A DNA stretch of 64,000 nucleotides. Origin: Cellulosimicrobium funkei. GTDB lineage: Bacteria > Actinomycetota > Actinomycetes > Actinomycetales > Cellulomonadaceae. The notes beneath the pieces are model-generated. The model was not told the DNA's origin. It saw only the letters and a list, made by a program, of their open reading frames with translations, and ran no database searches. Positions within the stretch are counted from its first letter, which is position 1, and each line of letters starts with the position of its first letter. The position numbers were made by a program, and so were the translations under genes. The stretch spans positions 32,223-96,222 of the forward strand of contig NZ_JNBQ01000011.1 of assembly GCF_001019615.1 (NCBI RefSeq). Direction: 5' to 3'. Of this stretch, positions 9,552-17,443 are shown piece by piece.

Positions 9552-10535
9552 TCAGTACGCCGCGAGGATGTCCACGACGAAGACGAGCGTCTCGCCCGCG
9601 AGCTCGTGCGTGTTCTCGTCGCTCTTCTCGCCGTAGCCGAGCGACGGCGGGATGACGAGGAGCACCTGGCTCCCGACGGTCTGGCCGGACAGGCCCTGGG
9701 TCCAGCCGGCGACGACGCCGCTCAGCGGGAAGGTCGAGGGCTCACCGCGGTCCCACGACGAGTCGAACTGCTCGCCGTCGAGCTTCCAGCCGGTGTAGTG
9801 CGCGATGACGGTCTGGTCCTCGGTGACCTCGGGGCCGGTGCCCTTGATGAGCGGCTGGACGACCAGCTCGGTCGGCGCGGTGTAGCCCTCGGGGATCTCG
9901 ATCGACGGCTTGCCCGTGTCGTCGAGCGTGACGACGGGCAGGCCCTCGGCGGGCGTGACGGCCTCGCCCTCGGCGCGGTCCGGGACGTCCGCGGGGTCGG
10001 GGGCGACCGGGGCGTCCTTGACGGCGGTGACCTCGCCGACGGTGAGGATCGCCGTGCCGTCCTGGCCCGGCGCGGCGAACAGGAAGCGGGTCCCGACCTT
10101 CTTGCCCACGAGGACCTCGATGAGCTGCGGGTACACGCTGTCGTCGAGCGGGACCGACTGCGCCGAGTCGTCCACCCAGGTCGACCCGACCTTGGAGCCG
10201 TCCGCGCCGGAGTACGCCGCCTGGTGCAGCGTGACCTCCTGGCCCTTGGCGATCTCGTCGCCGTCGCCGTCGTTCAGCGAGATCGCGGCCGCGCCCGACA
10301 CCTCGAACGGCGTCTCGAACTCCACCGTCGGCTCGGCGCCCGGGTCGCCGGTGACCGTCACGGCCTCGAGCGCCGCGACGTCCTCGGGCGCCGACGTCGC
10401 GGCGTCCGCGCTGTCGGTCTCGGACGGGCTCGGCGACGTCTCGTCGCCGGACCCGCCCTCCGACGAGCAGCCGGAGAGGACGAGGGCGGCGCCCAGGGTG
10501 AGCGCGGCGACGCCGCGCAGGGTGCGGTGCTTCAC
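9552..10535 (-). CDS. FKBP-type peptidyl-prolyl isomerase lipoprotein with two FKBP-like domains
   Basis: A 327-residue exported lipoprotein. The signal ends in the lipobox VLSGC (Cys at residue 23), followed by a Ser/Glu/Asp-rich linker. The C-terminal third is a recognisable FKBP domain: VIAHYTGWKLDGEQFDSSWDRGEP, then WTQGLSGQTVGSQVLLVIPPSLGYG, then the ending ETLVFVVDIL. The middle (about residues 75-190) has a weaker FKBP-like pattern (LHQAAYSG, LIEVLVGKKVGTRFLF), so it may be a degenerate second domain. It should speed proline isomerisation of proteins folding outside the membrane. GTG at 10535 was chosen because AAGGA lies about eight bases upstream and the signal peptide begins there. 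Confidence 0.9.
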   Translation of the reverse strand: MKHRTLRGVAALTLGAALVLSGCSSEGGSGDETSPSPSETDSADAATSAPEDVAALEAVTVTGDPGAEPTVEFETPFEVSGAAAISLNDGDGDEIAKGQEVTLHQAAYSGADGSKVGSTWVDDSAQSVPLDDSVYPQLIEVLVGKKVGTRFLFAAPGQDGTAILTVGEVTAVKDAPVAPDPADVPDRAEGEAVTPAEGLPVVTLDDTGKPSIEIPEGYTAPTELVVQPLIKGTGPEVTEDQTVIAHYTGWKLDGEQFDSSWDRGEPSTFPLSGVVAGWTQGLSGQTVGSQVLLVIPPSLGYGEKSDENTHELAGETLVFVVDILAAY

Positions 10536-10784
10536 GAGAGGGGGTCCTTCGGTCGGTGGGACGACGCGGGGTCGTCGGGTCTGGGCCGCACCCCGCAGGA
10601 CGGCGGTCGTCGGCGTCCCGGGTCGGGGCCGCCTCGCGTCCGCGTGCCGGGTGCAGCACCGGCGCGGACACTCTAGCGGTCCTGCCTGGACACCCGCTGG
10701 GAGCCGCCGGCCCGACGGCTGCGCCCGTACGTCGCCCCGCCCGTCAGTCGCCCCCGCGCGCGGCGCCCGGGGGAGAATGGGCGC

Positions 10785-11090
10785 ATGCCGTCCCGCCGAC
10801 CGTCCCGCAAGCGACCCTGGGGAGCGGAGCCCGCACCCCTCGACCTGGACCGGGCTCTCGGCGGCGCGCGCCGCGAGTCCGGGGCCGACGGCGAGTGGCA
10901 GGTCCGGACCGTGCGCGGCGGGTCCAAGACCTACCTGTGCCCGGGGTGCAACCAGGAGATCCCGCCCGGGACGGGCCACGTCGTGGCGTGGCAGGAGGAC
11001 TCGTTCTTCGGCGCCGAGACGGCGCTCGACCACCGCCGGCACTGGCACACGTCGTGCTGGCAGGCGCGCGGGCGCCGTCGCCCCCGGTAG
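10785..11090 (+). CDS. Small conserved actinobacterial protein with a zinc-ribbon-like motif
   Basis: A 101-residue basic protein. It has CPGCNQEIPPG (CxxC, about residues 53-56) and later HRRHWHTSCW, which together give a C2-(H)-C arrangement able to bind one zinc. Both ends are Arg-rich. Short proteins of this shape are widespread in actinobacteria and are often mislabelled ATP/GTP-binding protein; no function is established that I can name. It is divergent from the FKBP gene and lies 33 bases before a hydrolase gene on the same strand. Its stop region (CGGTAGAGGTC) resembles the repeat core found at other stop codons in this window. Confidence 0.72.
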   Translation: MPSRRPSRKRPWGAEPAPLDLDRALGGARRESGADGEWQVRTVRGGSKTYLCPGCNQEIPPGTGHVVAWQEDSFFGAETALDHRRHWHTSCWQARGRRRPR

Positions 11091-11123
11091 AGGTCCGCAG
11101 TGGACGAACTAGGCTCGACCCTG

Positions 11124-11981
11124 ATGAGCACCGCACCCGATCCCGCGCCCGCCGGAGCCGACGCACCGGCCGGTCCGACCCCCATCCGGTCCCTGACGGT
11201 CCTGCCCGCACGGCGCGAGGACGTCGAGCTGCACACGGCGGACGGGCTGACGCTCGTCGGCGAGCTTGCGCTCCCCGCCGACCGCGACCCGGTCGCGACC
11301 CTCGTGACCCTCCACCCGCTGCCGACGCACGGCGGCTACATGGACTCGCACGTCTACCGGAAGGCGGCGTGGCGCCTGCCCGCGCTCGCCGACCTCGCGG
11401 TGCTGCGGTTCAACACGCGCGGGACGTCGTCGCCCCGCGGGACGAGCGAGGGTGCGTTCGACGGCGGCGAGGCCGAGCGCTTCGACGTCGCCGCGGCCAT
11501 CGAGCTCGCGGAGTTCCGCGACCTGCCGCACCGCTGGCTCGTCGGGTGGTCGTTCGGGACCGAGCTCGCGCTCAAGCACGGGACCGACCCGGCCGTGGAG
11601 GGCGCGATCCTGCTGTCGCCGCCGCTGCACCGCGCGACGGACGAGGACCTCGACCGGTGGGACGCGTTCGGCAAGCCGCTCGTGGTGCTCGTCCCCGAGC
11701 TCGACGACTACCTGCGCCCCGACGAGGCGCGCCGACGCTTCGCGCGCGTGCGCAACGCCGAGGTGATCGGCGTCGACGGCGCCAAGCACCTGTGGGTGGG
11801 GGAGCCGTCCGTGCGGCGCGTGCTCGACGAGATCGTGGGCCACGTCCGCCCCGGGTTCCCGCTGCCGCTGCCGACCGAGTGGTCCGGCGACGGGACCGGG
11901 GCCGTGACGGCCGAGCGTGACACCGCCGACTCCGACCAGGCGAGCTACGACGCGAGCCGGTCGGACGGCGTCGACGACTGA
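11124..11981 (+). CDS. Alpha/beta hydrolase (dienelactone-hydrolase-like)
   Basis: A 285-residue cytoplasmic hydrolase. It has VTLHPLPTHGGYMDS near the start (oxyanion region), LRFNTRGTSSP, and the nucleophile elbow LVGWSFGTELA with Ser. The acid is likely in VLVPELDDYLRP and the histidine in GVDGAKHLWVG. This layout matches the short YfhR/DLH-like hydrolases. ATG at 11124 follows TAGGCT (11110-11115) by eight bases, pointing to a leaderless message; a GTG at 11100 is less likely. The last 40 residues are a low-complexity acidic tail. Substrate is unknown. Confidence 0.82.
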   Translation: MSTAPDPAPAGADAPAGPTPIRSLTVLPARREDVELHTADGLTLVGELALPADRDPVATLVTLHPLPTHGGYMDSHVYRKAAWRLPALADLAVLRFNTRGTSSPRGTSEGAFDGGEAERFDVAAAIELAEFRDLPHRWLVGWSFGTELALKHGTDPAVEGAILLSPPLHRATDEDLDRWDAFGKPLVVLVPELDDYLRPDEARRRFARVRNAEVIGVDGAKHLWVGEPSVRRVLDEIVGHVRPGFPLPLPTEWSGDGTGAVTAERDTADSDQASYDASRSDGVDD

Positions 11982-12062
11982 CAGCCCCGGCGGGCCGGTC
12001 GCGGTCGTGGCACGGTGGGACGAGACCCGACGACGACGGACGCACGACCTGAGGAGGACGAC

Positions 12063-12851
12063 GTGACGACGGCCCCGCTCGAGACCTTCACGCTGCGCGA
12101 GGGGTACGGGACCCCGCTCGTGCTGCTGCACGGCTTCCCGCTGGACCACCGTATGTGGGCCGACGTCGCGGCCGCGCTGCCGGGCGAGCCCACCGTCGTC
12201 GCCGTCGACCTCCCGGGGCTCGGCGCGAGCCCGCTCGCGGGCGGTCCGCCGTCGATCGACGCCGCCGCCGACGCCACCGCCGCCGCGCTCACCGCGGCCG
12301 GGATCACGCGCGCGGTCGTCGCGGGGCTGTCGATGGGGGGCTACGTCGCCCTCGCGCTCGCGGAGCGGCACCCCGACCTGGTCGCCGGGCTCGGGCTCGT
12401 GGACACCAAGTCGACGGCCGACACCGACGAGGCCGCCGCGAACAGGCTGCGGATCGCGGACGACGCCGCGCGGTCCCAGACCGTCGACCCCGTCCTCGGC
12501 ATGCCGGGCGTGATGCTCGGCGAGACGAGCAAGGCCGCGCGCAAGCACCTCACCGCGCGGCTCGAGGAGTGGATCCGCGGCCAGCGGCCCGACGGCGTCG
12601 CGTGGTCGCAGCGCGCGATGGCGGCCCGGCCGGACCGCACCCACGTCCTCGAGGGGTTCGCCGGCCCGGTGGCCGTCGTCGTGGGGGAGGAGGACGCGCT
12701 CACGCCCGCGGCCGAGGCGGAGCACATGGCCGACGCCGCGCCCGCCGCACAGCTGGTCCTCGTGCCCGGCGCCGGGCACATGAGCGCGGTCGAGGACCCC
12801 GCGGCCGTGGCGGACGCCCTGGCCGACCTCCTGGCCCGCGCCGCGACCTGA
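12063..12851 (+). CDS. Alpha/beta fold hydrolase
   Basis: A 262-residue alpha/beta hydrolase. The oxyanion segment is VLLHGFPLDHRMW (about residues 21-33), the nucleophile elbow is VAGLSMGGYVAL, the acid is in VGEEDALTP and the histidine in PGAGHMSAVEDP, so the whole triad is present. This resembles esterases such as 3-oxoadipate enol-lactonase-like proteins, but no pathway genes are beside it. GTG at 12063 was chosen because GAGGAGG (12051) sits just upstream. It lies 81 bases after another hydrolase on the same strand. Confidence 0.85.
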   Translation: MTTAPLETFTLREGYGTPLVLLHGFPLDHRMWADVAAALPGEPTVVAVDLPGLGASPLAGGPPSIDAAADATAAALTAAGITRAVVAGLSMGGYVALALAERHPDLVAGLGLVDTKSTADTDEAAANRLRIADDAARSQTVDPVLGMPGVMLGETSKAARKHLTARLEEWIRGQRPDGVAWSQRAMAARPDRTHVLEGFAGPVAVVVGEEDALTPAAEAEHMADAAPAAQLVLVPGAGHMSAVEDPAAVADALADLLARAAT

Positions 12852-12890
12852 CGGGTCGGGCCGTCCCCGGCGCTCCCGGGCCGCCGTCGG

Positions 12891-13337
12891 TCAGCGCCCG
12901 TCGAGCACCAGCGCGAGCGCGTCCGCGAGGTCGATCGACTCGCCGTCCCGGCCGCCCTTGCCCAGCACGAGCGGCGGGTCCGACGGCTCGACGTCCACCC
13001 CGCGGAGCCGCCCCAGCACGGTGCCGGGCACCCCGAGGACGTAGAACTCCCCGTGCTCGCCGACGGCGACGCTGCGGTTGCGGCGCAGGTACCAGCCCTT
13101 GAGCGGGGTCCGGTACGTGGCGCTGCCGTCGAACGACCGGGCGCGCAGCGGCTCGGGCGCGAGGCCGCGCTCACGAGCGCGCACCACGAACTCGGCGAGG
13201 AGCGCTCGTGCTGCTGCGCTCTCCCGCGCGCGCTGGCGGTCGAGCTCGCGTTGTTGGTGCGCGGCAGCCTCGGTCCGCTGCCGACGCCAGTCGTCGGCAG
13301 CGGACCCGGTGCGGCCCGAGGGGTCCGCGGAGGACAC
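12891..13337 (-). CDS. Conserved actinobacterial hypothetical protein
   Basis: A 148-residue protein. The first half is charged and probably helical (Arg/Gln/Glu-rich, about residues 15-60). The second half has a compact pattern TYRTPLKGWYLRRNRSVAVGEHGEFYVLGVPG and ends in a leucine/valine strand. I recognise the pattern from actinobacterial genomes but know no function. It begins three bases after the stop of the DivIVA-like coiled-coil gene, so it is in the same operon and could act with it. The GTG start is the only reasonable one; there is no strong ribosome-binding site, so coupling to the upstream gene is likely. Confidence 0.7.
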   Translation of the reverse strand: MSSADPSGRTGSAADDWRRQRTEAAAHQQRELDRQRARESAAARALLAEFVVRARERGLAPEPLRARSFDGSATYRTPLKGWYLRRNRSVAVGEHGEFYVLGVPGTVLGRLRGVDVEPSDPPLVLGKGGRDGESIDLADALALVLDGR

Positions 13338-13340
13338 CGG

Positions 13341-14774
13341 TCAGGCCGGCGCGGGGGCGTCGGACTCGGACTCGGCCTCGGCCTCCGCCTGACCGGCGGA
13401 GCCCCGCTTCGTCGAGGCGCTCGACCCGCCCTTCGGGGCCGGCTCGTCGGCGACGACCGGGAACTCCGCCGTCATGAGCGTCGCCGCCCGCGCCTGCTGC
13501 GCGGGCGTGCCCGCGGGCACCGCCGCCTTCTTCGTGGCGGGAGCCTTCGCGGCCTCGGCCTCGCCGCCGAGGAGCCCCCGCAGCTCGTCGAGGTAGGTGT
13601 TGATCGAGTCGTGCTGGCGCGTGAGGTCCTCGAGCTGGCGCTGGGCCACGTTGCGCTGCTGCTCGGCCTCCGCCTTCGCGTCGCTCACCGTCTGGTCCGC
13701 GAACGACCGCGCCTCGGCGACGATCTGGTCCGCGTTGCGACGGGCCGTCGACATGAGGTCCTTGACGTACGCGTCGGACTCCCGGCGGACCTTCTCGGCC
13801 TGCTCCAGCGCGAGCGCGACGCGCTTCTCGGCCTCCGCCGCGTGCTCCTCGGCCGTGGAGACCAGCTTCTCCGTCTCGGCCTTGGCGGCGGCGTGCCGCT
13901 CCGCGTTCTCGCGCTCCGCCTCCTCGCGGCGACGCACGACCTCGAGCTCGGCGTCGGCGAGCGCGGTGCGGGCCTTGTCGCGCAGCTCCTCCATCTCCGA
14001 CGTGACCGCGTTGGCGGCCTCGGTCGCCTTGCGCTGCGCCTCGTCGACCTGGCGCTGCGCCTCGCGACGCGCGTTCTCCAGGAGCTCGGCGGACTCGCGC
14101 TCGGCGGACTCGCGCTGGGCGGCGGTCTCCGCCGCCACACGGGCGCGCAGCTCGGCGGCCTCGCGCTCGGTGGTCACGCGCAGCTCCGTCGTCTCGCGCT
14201 CCGCCGTCGCCTTCAGCGTCCCGAGCTCGCGCTCGAGCGACGCGCGGCGCTCGCTCTCCTCGGTGGCGATGGCGCTCTGGATGCGCGCGGCCTCGCGCTC
14301 GGCGGAGCCGACGAACTCCTCGGCCCGGCGCTGGGCGCTGAGCAGCGTGCCCTCGGCCTCCGACGCGCTCGTGGCGCGGACCTCCTCGGACTCGAGCCGC
14401 GCGCTGTTGAGAAGCTCCGCGACCTCGTTCTCGGCGCGGGAGCGCACCTGCCCGGCCGACAGCTTGGCGCGCGCCATGATGTCGGCCGCCTGGGCGTTGG
14501 CCTGGGAGAGGATGTCCGCGGACTGCTCCTCTGCCGAGCGCATGAGCTGCTCGATGCGGGAGCCGAGGCCGGCGTACGAGGGGCGCTCCGCCTCGCGGAG
14601 CTGCCGCTGGGCGTCGGAGAGCTCGCTCGTGAGCTGCATGGCGCGGGCGTCCGCGGCCTCGACGCGCGAGCGCGCGTCCTCCACGGCCTTCTCCAGCTTT
14701 GCGAGCTGAGCCTCGACCTGGACGCGGTCGTAGCCGCGCATCGTGATGGGGAAGAGCGTGCGCTCGTCGGACAC
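13341..14774 (-). CDS. DivIVA-like long coiled-coil protein
   Basis: A 477-residue cytoskeletal-type protein. The N-terminus FPITMRGYDRVQVEAQLAKLEKAV resembles the DivIVA membrane-targeting motif (FxxxxRGYDxxQV). From about residue 25 to 400 the chain is a near-continuous coiled coil rich in Glu, Ala and Arg with recurring ERE(S/A)AEL units. The tail is Lys/Ala/Ser-rich and disordered. It is longer than ordinary DivIVA/Wag31 (about 270) and nearer in style to polar scaffold proteins such as Scy/FilP. It probably organises poles or septa; this is inference. GTG at 14774 follows GGAGG closely; the longer frame upstream is not protein-like. Confidence 0.82.
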   Translation of the reverse strand: MSDERTLFPITMRGYDRVQVEAQLAKLEKAVEDARSRVEAADARAMQLTSELSDAQRQLREAERPSYAGLGSRIEQLMRSAEEQSADILSQANAQAADIMARAKLSAGQVRSRAENEVAELLNSARLESEEVRATSASEAEGTLLSAQRRAEEFVGSAEREAARIQSAIATEESERRASLERELGTLKATAERETTELRVTTEREAAELRARVAAETAAQRESAERESAELLENARREAQRQVDEAQRKATEAANAVTSEMEELRDKARTALADAELEVVRRREEAERENAERHAAAKAETEKLVSTAEEHAAEAEKRVALALEQAEKVRRESDAYVKDLMSTARRNADQIVAEARSFADQTVSDAKAEAEQQRNVAQRQLEDLTRQHDSINTYLDELRGLLGGEAEAAKAPATKKAAVPAGTPAQQARAATLMTAEFPVVADEPAPKGGSSASTKRGSAGQAEAEAESESDAPAPA

Positions 14775-15150
14775 GTCGATGACCTCCGGTGCTGGTTCGT
14801 CGCGGCGTCCGCCGCCGGGCGGCGTCCCTCGCGAGGAGGGAGGGCGCGGCGGTCGTGCCACGGCCCCGCCGTGCTCCGACCAGGATACGGGGATCGCGCT
14901 GTCCTGAATACCCGGATTGGAGCAGGTGAGACGATGGTCGCAGTGCTGCGGGACGGACGGCACAGGGCGAGGCGGCAGGCTGGTCCGGCGGCGTCGCGCG
15001 CCCCCTTCCCTGAAGGTCGGCTGACGAGCGTGGGACCGTGGGGAGAGGGGCTCGTGAACGGATCGTGAGGATCCGCGCCCGATGCCCCGCGGTCGATCTA
15101 CGAGGGGTTCCGCACCTATTCTGGAACGTCGATCGACGAAGGGAAGCTCG
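14775..15150. promoter_or_regulatory. Divergent promoter region, 376 bp
   Basis: It lies between the DivIVA-like gene (minus) and the membrane protein gene (plus). TATTCT at 15117-15122 is a possible -10 for the plus gene. A 44-codon frame at 14934-15068 has an ATG with a weak upstream GGTGAG but no recognisable protein features, so I do not call it. Nothing else is evident. Confidence 0.45.
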
Positions 15151-16389
15151 GTGCTGCAACGAATCATCGCCGCCCTCCTGCTCGTGGGAGGGCTGGTGGC
15201 CGTCGGCCTCGGCGTCGCGTCCGCCACGGTGTGGCGGGACAGCGACACGGTCGTGGCGACCACGGCCTACACGGGGGACGGCACCATGCTCGTCACCGAG
15301 CCCGGGGTCCTGGACCTCGTGGCCGAGGACGTGACGATCCGTGCCACGGCACCGGGCGAGCAGCAGGTCACCCTCGCGATCGGCCGCGAGGTCGACGTGA
15401 CGGGATGGGTCGGGGAGGACGCCCACGGCGTCGTCACCGGGCTCAGCGACTGGGACGCGCTCGCGACCCGTGCGGCCGAGCCGGCCGCCGCGGAGGAGCC
15501 CGCCGAGGGCGAGACGCCCGCCGAGGGCGAGAGCCCTGCCGAGGGGGAGACCCCGGCCGAGGACGCGCCCGCCGAGGGCGAGACGCCTGCCGAGGGCGAG
15601 GCGGCCGAGGGGGAGACCCCTGCGGACGGCGAGACCCCCGCCGAGGGCGAGACCCCGGCCGAGACGGCCGTCGTCGGCGTCGACCCCGCCGGGTCGGACA
15701 TGTGGTTCGAGGAGTCGACGGGCGCGGGTTCGGCGAGCCTGCGCTGGTCCGACCAGCCCGGCCGCTGGCAGCTGCTCGTGGCCGGCGTCGGTGAGGGTGC
15801 CGTCGCCCCGACGCTCGAGCTCTCCTGGCCGCGCCAGGTCGAGACGCCGTACCTGTGGCCGGGCGTCATCGGCGGTGCGGTCCTCATCCTCCTGGGCCTC
15901 GGGATCGGCGCGGCGAGCCTGCGACCGAAGCGCCGCGGCCCGTCGGGGCGCGGCACCGCGACGTCGGCCACTCCTGCGGTCGCCCCGGCCGCGGCTGCGC
16001 CGGGAACGGCGTCGGGCGAGCGCGACGGCGACGCGTCCGACGGCGAGGTGCCGACCGACACCGCGCAGGTGCGCATGCTCACGCGACGCGAGCTGCGCGA
16101 GCGCGAGGAGGCCGAGCGGCTCGCCCAGCAGCAGACGCGCGCCCAGAAGCCCCGGCGCGCGTGGCTCACCGGCCAGATCCCGATCGTCGCGCGGGGCGAG
16201 CGGCGACCCAAGACCGCGGCGCAGCCGGCCGTCGACGCGGCGGACGGGCACCCGACCACCCAGGACAGCGCGACGACGCGTGCCGACGCCTGGCGTCGGG
16301 CGTGGGGATTCACCCCGGGCAGCACGGGGTCGGGCGAGGCACCTGACGCGCAGCGCGACACGGACGAGACGAAGGACAGCACCCGATGA
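15151..16389 (+). CDS. Membrane protein with a Pro-Ala-Glu-Gly-Glu repeat region
   Basis: A 412-residue protein with two membrane helices: one at about residues 3-22 and one at about 233-255. The domain between them should be outside the cell; it holds an Ig-like beta-rich part and then about ten near-identical units of PAEGET/PAEGES (roughly residues 115-172). The C-terminal 150 residues are cytoplasmic, basic and Ala/Thr-rich. GTG at 15151 has GAAGGGA upstream. Its stop overlaps the next gene (ATGA), so it is coupled to a lipoprotein. I do not recognise a named family; an envelope role with the lipoprotein is inferred. Confidence 0.78.
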   Translation: MLQRIIAALLLVGGLVAVGLGVASATVWRDSDTVVATTAYTGDGTMLVTEPGVLDLVAEDVTIRATAPGEQQVTLAIGREVDVTGWVGEDAHGVVTGLSDWDALATRAAEPAAAEEPAEGETPAEGESPAEGETPAEDAPAEGETPAEGEAAEGETPADGETPAEGETPAETAVVGVDPAGSDMWFEESTGAGSASLRWSDQPGRWQLLVAGVGEGAVAPTLELSWPRQVETPYLWPGVIGGAVLILLGLGIGAASLRPKRRGPSGRGTATSATPAVAPAAAAPGTASGERDGDASDGEVPTDTAQVRMLTRRELREREEAERLAQQQTRAQKPRRAWLTGQIPIVARGERRPKTAAQPAVDAADGHPTTQDSATTRADAWRRAWGFTPGSTGSGEAPDAQRDTDETKDSTR

Positions 16390-17423
16390 TCAGCACCGCC
16401 CGCGACACGGCACGCCCGCGCGGCGCGCGCCGGTACCTCGCCGGGGTGGCCGGCGGTCTGGTCGGCGCGCTCCTGCTCGCCGCCTGCTCCGCCCCGCTGC
16501 CGACGGCGCAGCCCGACCCGACCCAGGACCCGCCCCCTCCCGTCCTCTCCGAGGCGCAGGAGACCGTGGTGCTCGACGCGGTCGCCTCGGCGCTCGCCGC
16601 GGCGAGCGAGGCGAACGACCCCAAGCAGCTCGAGGGCCGCGTCACCGGCCCGGCGCTCGCCATCCGCACGAGCCAGCTCGCCGTCGCGGCCGCACGCGGC
16701 AACGCAGACCTTGTGACGGAGCTGCCGACCGAGGCCCAGCAGGTCGTCATCCCGACGACGCAGACCTGGCCCCGCACCTCGTACGCCGTGAGCGTCCAGC
16801 CCGAGAGCCTCCAGACGCCTCGACTGTCGGTGCTCGAGCAGGCCGGCGCGCGGGATCCCTACCAGCTCTGGGCGTGGGTCCGGCTGCTCCCCGGCGTGAC
16901 GATGCCGAGCTTCGCGGACCCGAGCATCGGGAGCGAAGCCGTCGCACCCGACGACTCGAGCCTTCTCGTCACGCCCACGGACGCCGTCGCGCAGTACGCC
17001 GACGTGCTCAACCTGGGGACGGGCTCCGGCTACGCCGAGTCGTTCGAGGACGACTCGTTCCGCACCCTCCTCGCGGAGCGCGCCCAGGCCTGGACGACGG
17101 CGCTCGAGCCCGCGGCCGGAAAGTACGCGCTGACGTTCACGCCCAACGCCGACGAGCCGGTCCGCTCGGTCCGCACCGCGGACGGCGGCGCGCTCGTGGT
17201 GGGGGCCATGACGTCGCAGGAGTCGATGACGGCGGAGGAGGGGGCGCAGGTCCCGCCCGACACCGAGACGATCAAGGCGCTCTACGGCGACAAGACCCCG
17301 ACGAACGTGCTCAAGGTCGGGTACCAGGACGTCGTCGCGCTCTACGTCCCGCCCGCAGGGTCGGAGGAGAAGATCCGCGTCGTGGGCAACGAGCACGTCG
17401 CGACGTCCGTCGCGAACAGCTGA
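16386..17423 (+). CDS. Putative lipoprotein of unknown function
   Basis: A 345-residue exported lipoprotein. A basic N-terminus and hydrophobic stretch end in the lipobox LAAC (Cys at residue 34), followed by a Pro-rich linker and an alpha-helical start VLSEAQETVVLDAVASALAA. The mature part has a mixed alpha/beta pattern and no cysteine or metal motif that I can see. The ATG overlaps the stop of the preceding PAEGE-repeat membrane protein, so the two should be made together and may form a surface complex. The family is common in Micrococcales but unnamed. Confidence 0.78.
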   Translation: MISTARDTARPRGARRYLAGVAGGLVGALLLAACSAPLPTAQPDPTQDPPPPVLSEAQETVVLDAVASALAAASEANDPKQLEGRVTGPALAIRTSQLAVAAARGNADLVTELPTEAQQVVIPTTQTWPRTSYAVSVQPESLQTPRLSVLEQAGARDPYQLWAWVRLLPGVTMPSFADPSIGSEAVAPDDSSLLVTPTDAVAQYADVLNLGTGSGYAESFEDDSFRTLLAERAQAWTTALEPAAGKYALTFTPNADEPVRSVRTADGGALVVGAMTSQESMTAEEGAQVPPDTETIKALYGDKTPTNVLKVGYQDVVALYVPPAGSEEKIRVVGNEHVATSVANS

Positions 17424-17443
17424 CCCTCCCTAGGATTGCGTCC

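Noticed and set aside
14934..15068. 44-codon frame in the 14.8-15.2 kb divergent gap
   Set aside because: The ribosome-binding site is weak, the product is low in structure and nothing supports it beyond an open frame.
13171..16251. 1026-codon open frame on the minus strand
   Set aside because: It crosses several genes in both directions and has Arg/Ala-rich random composition; the real genes here are well supported.
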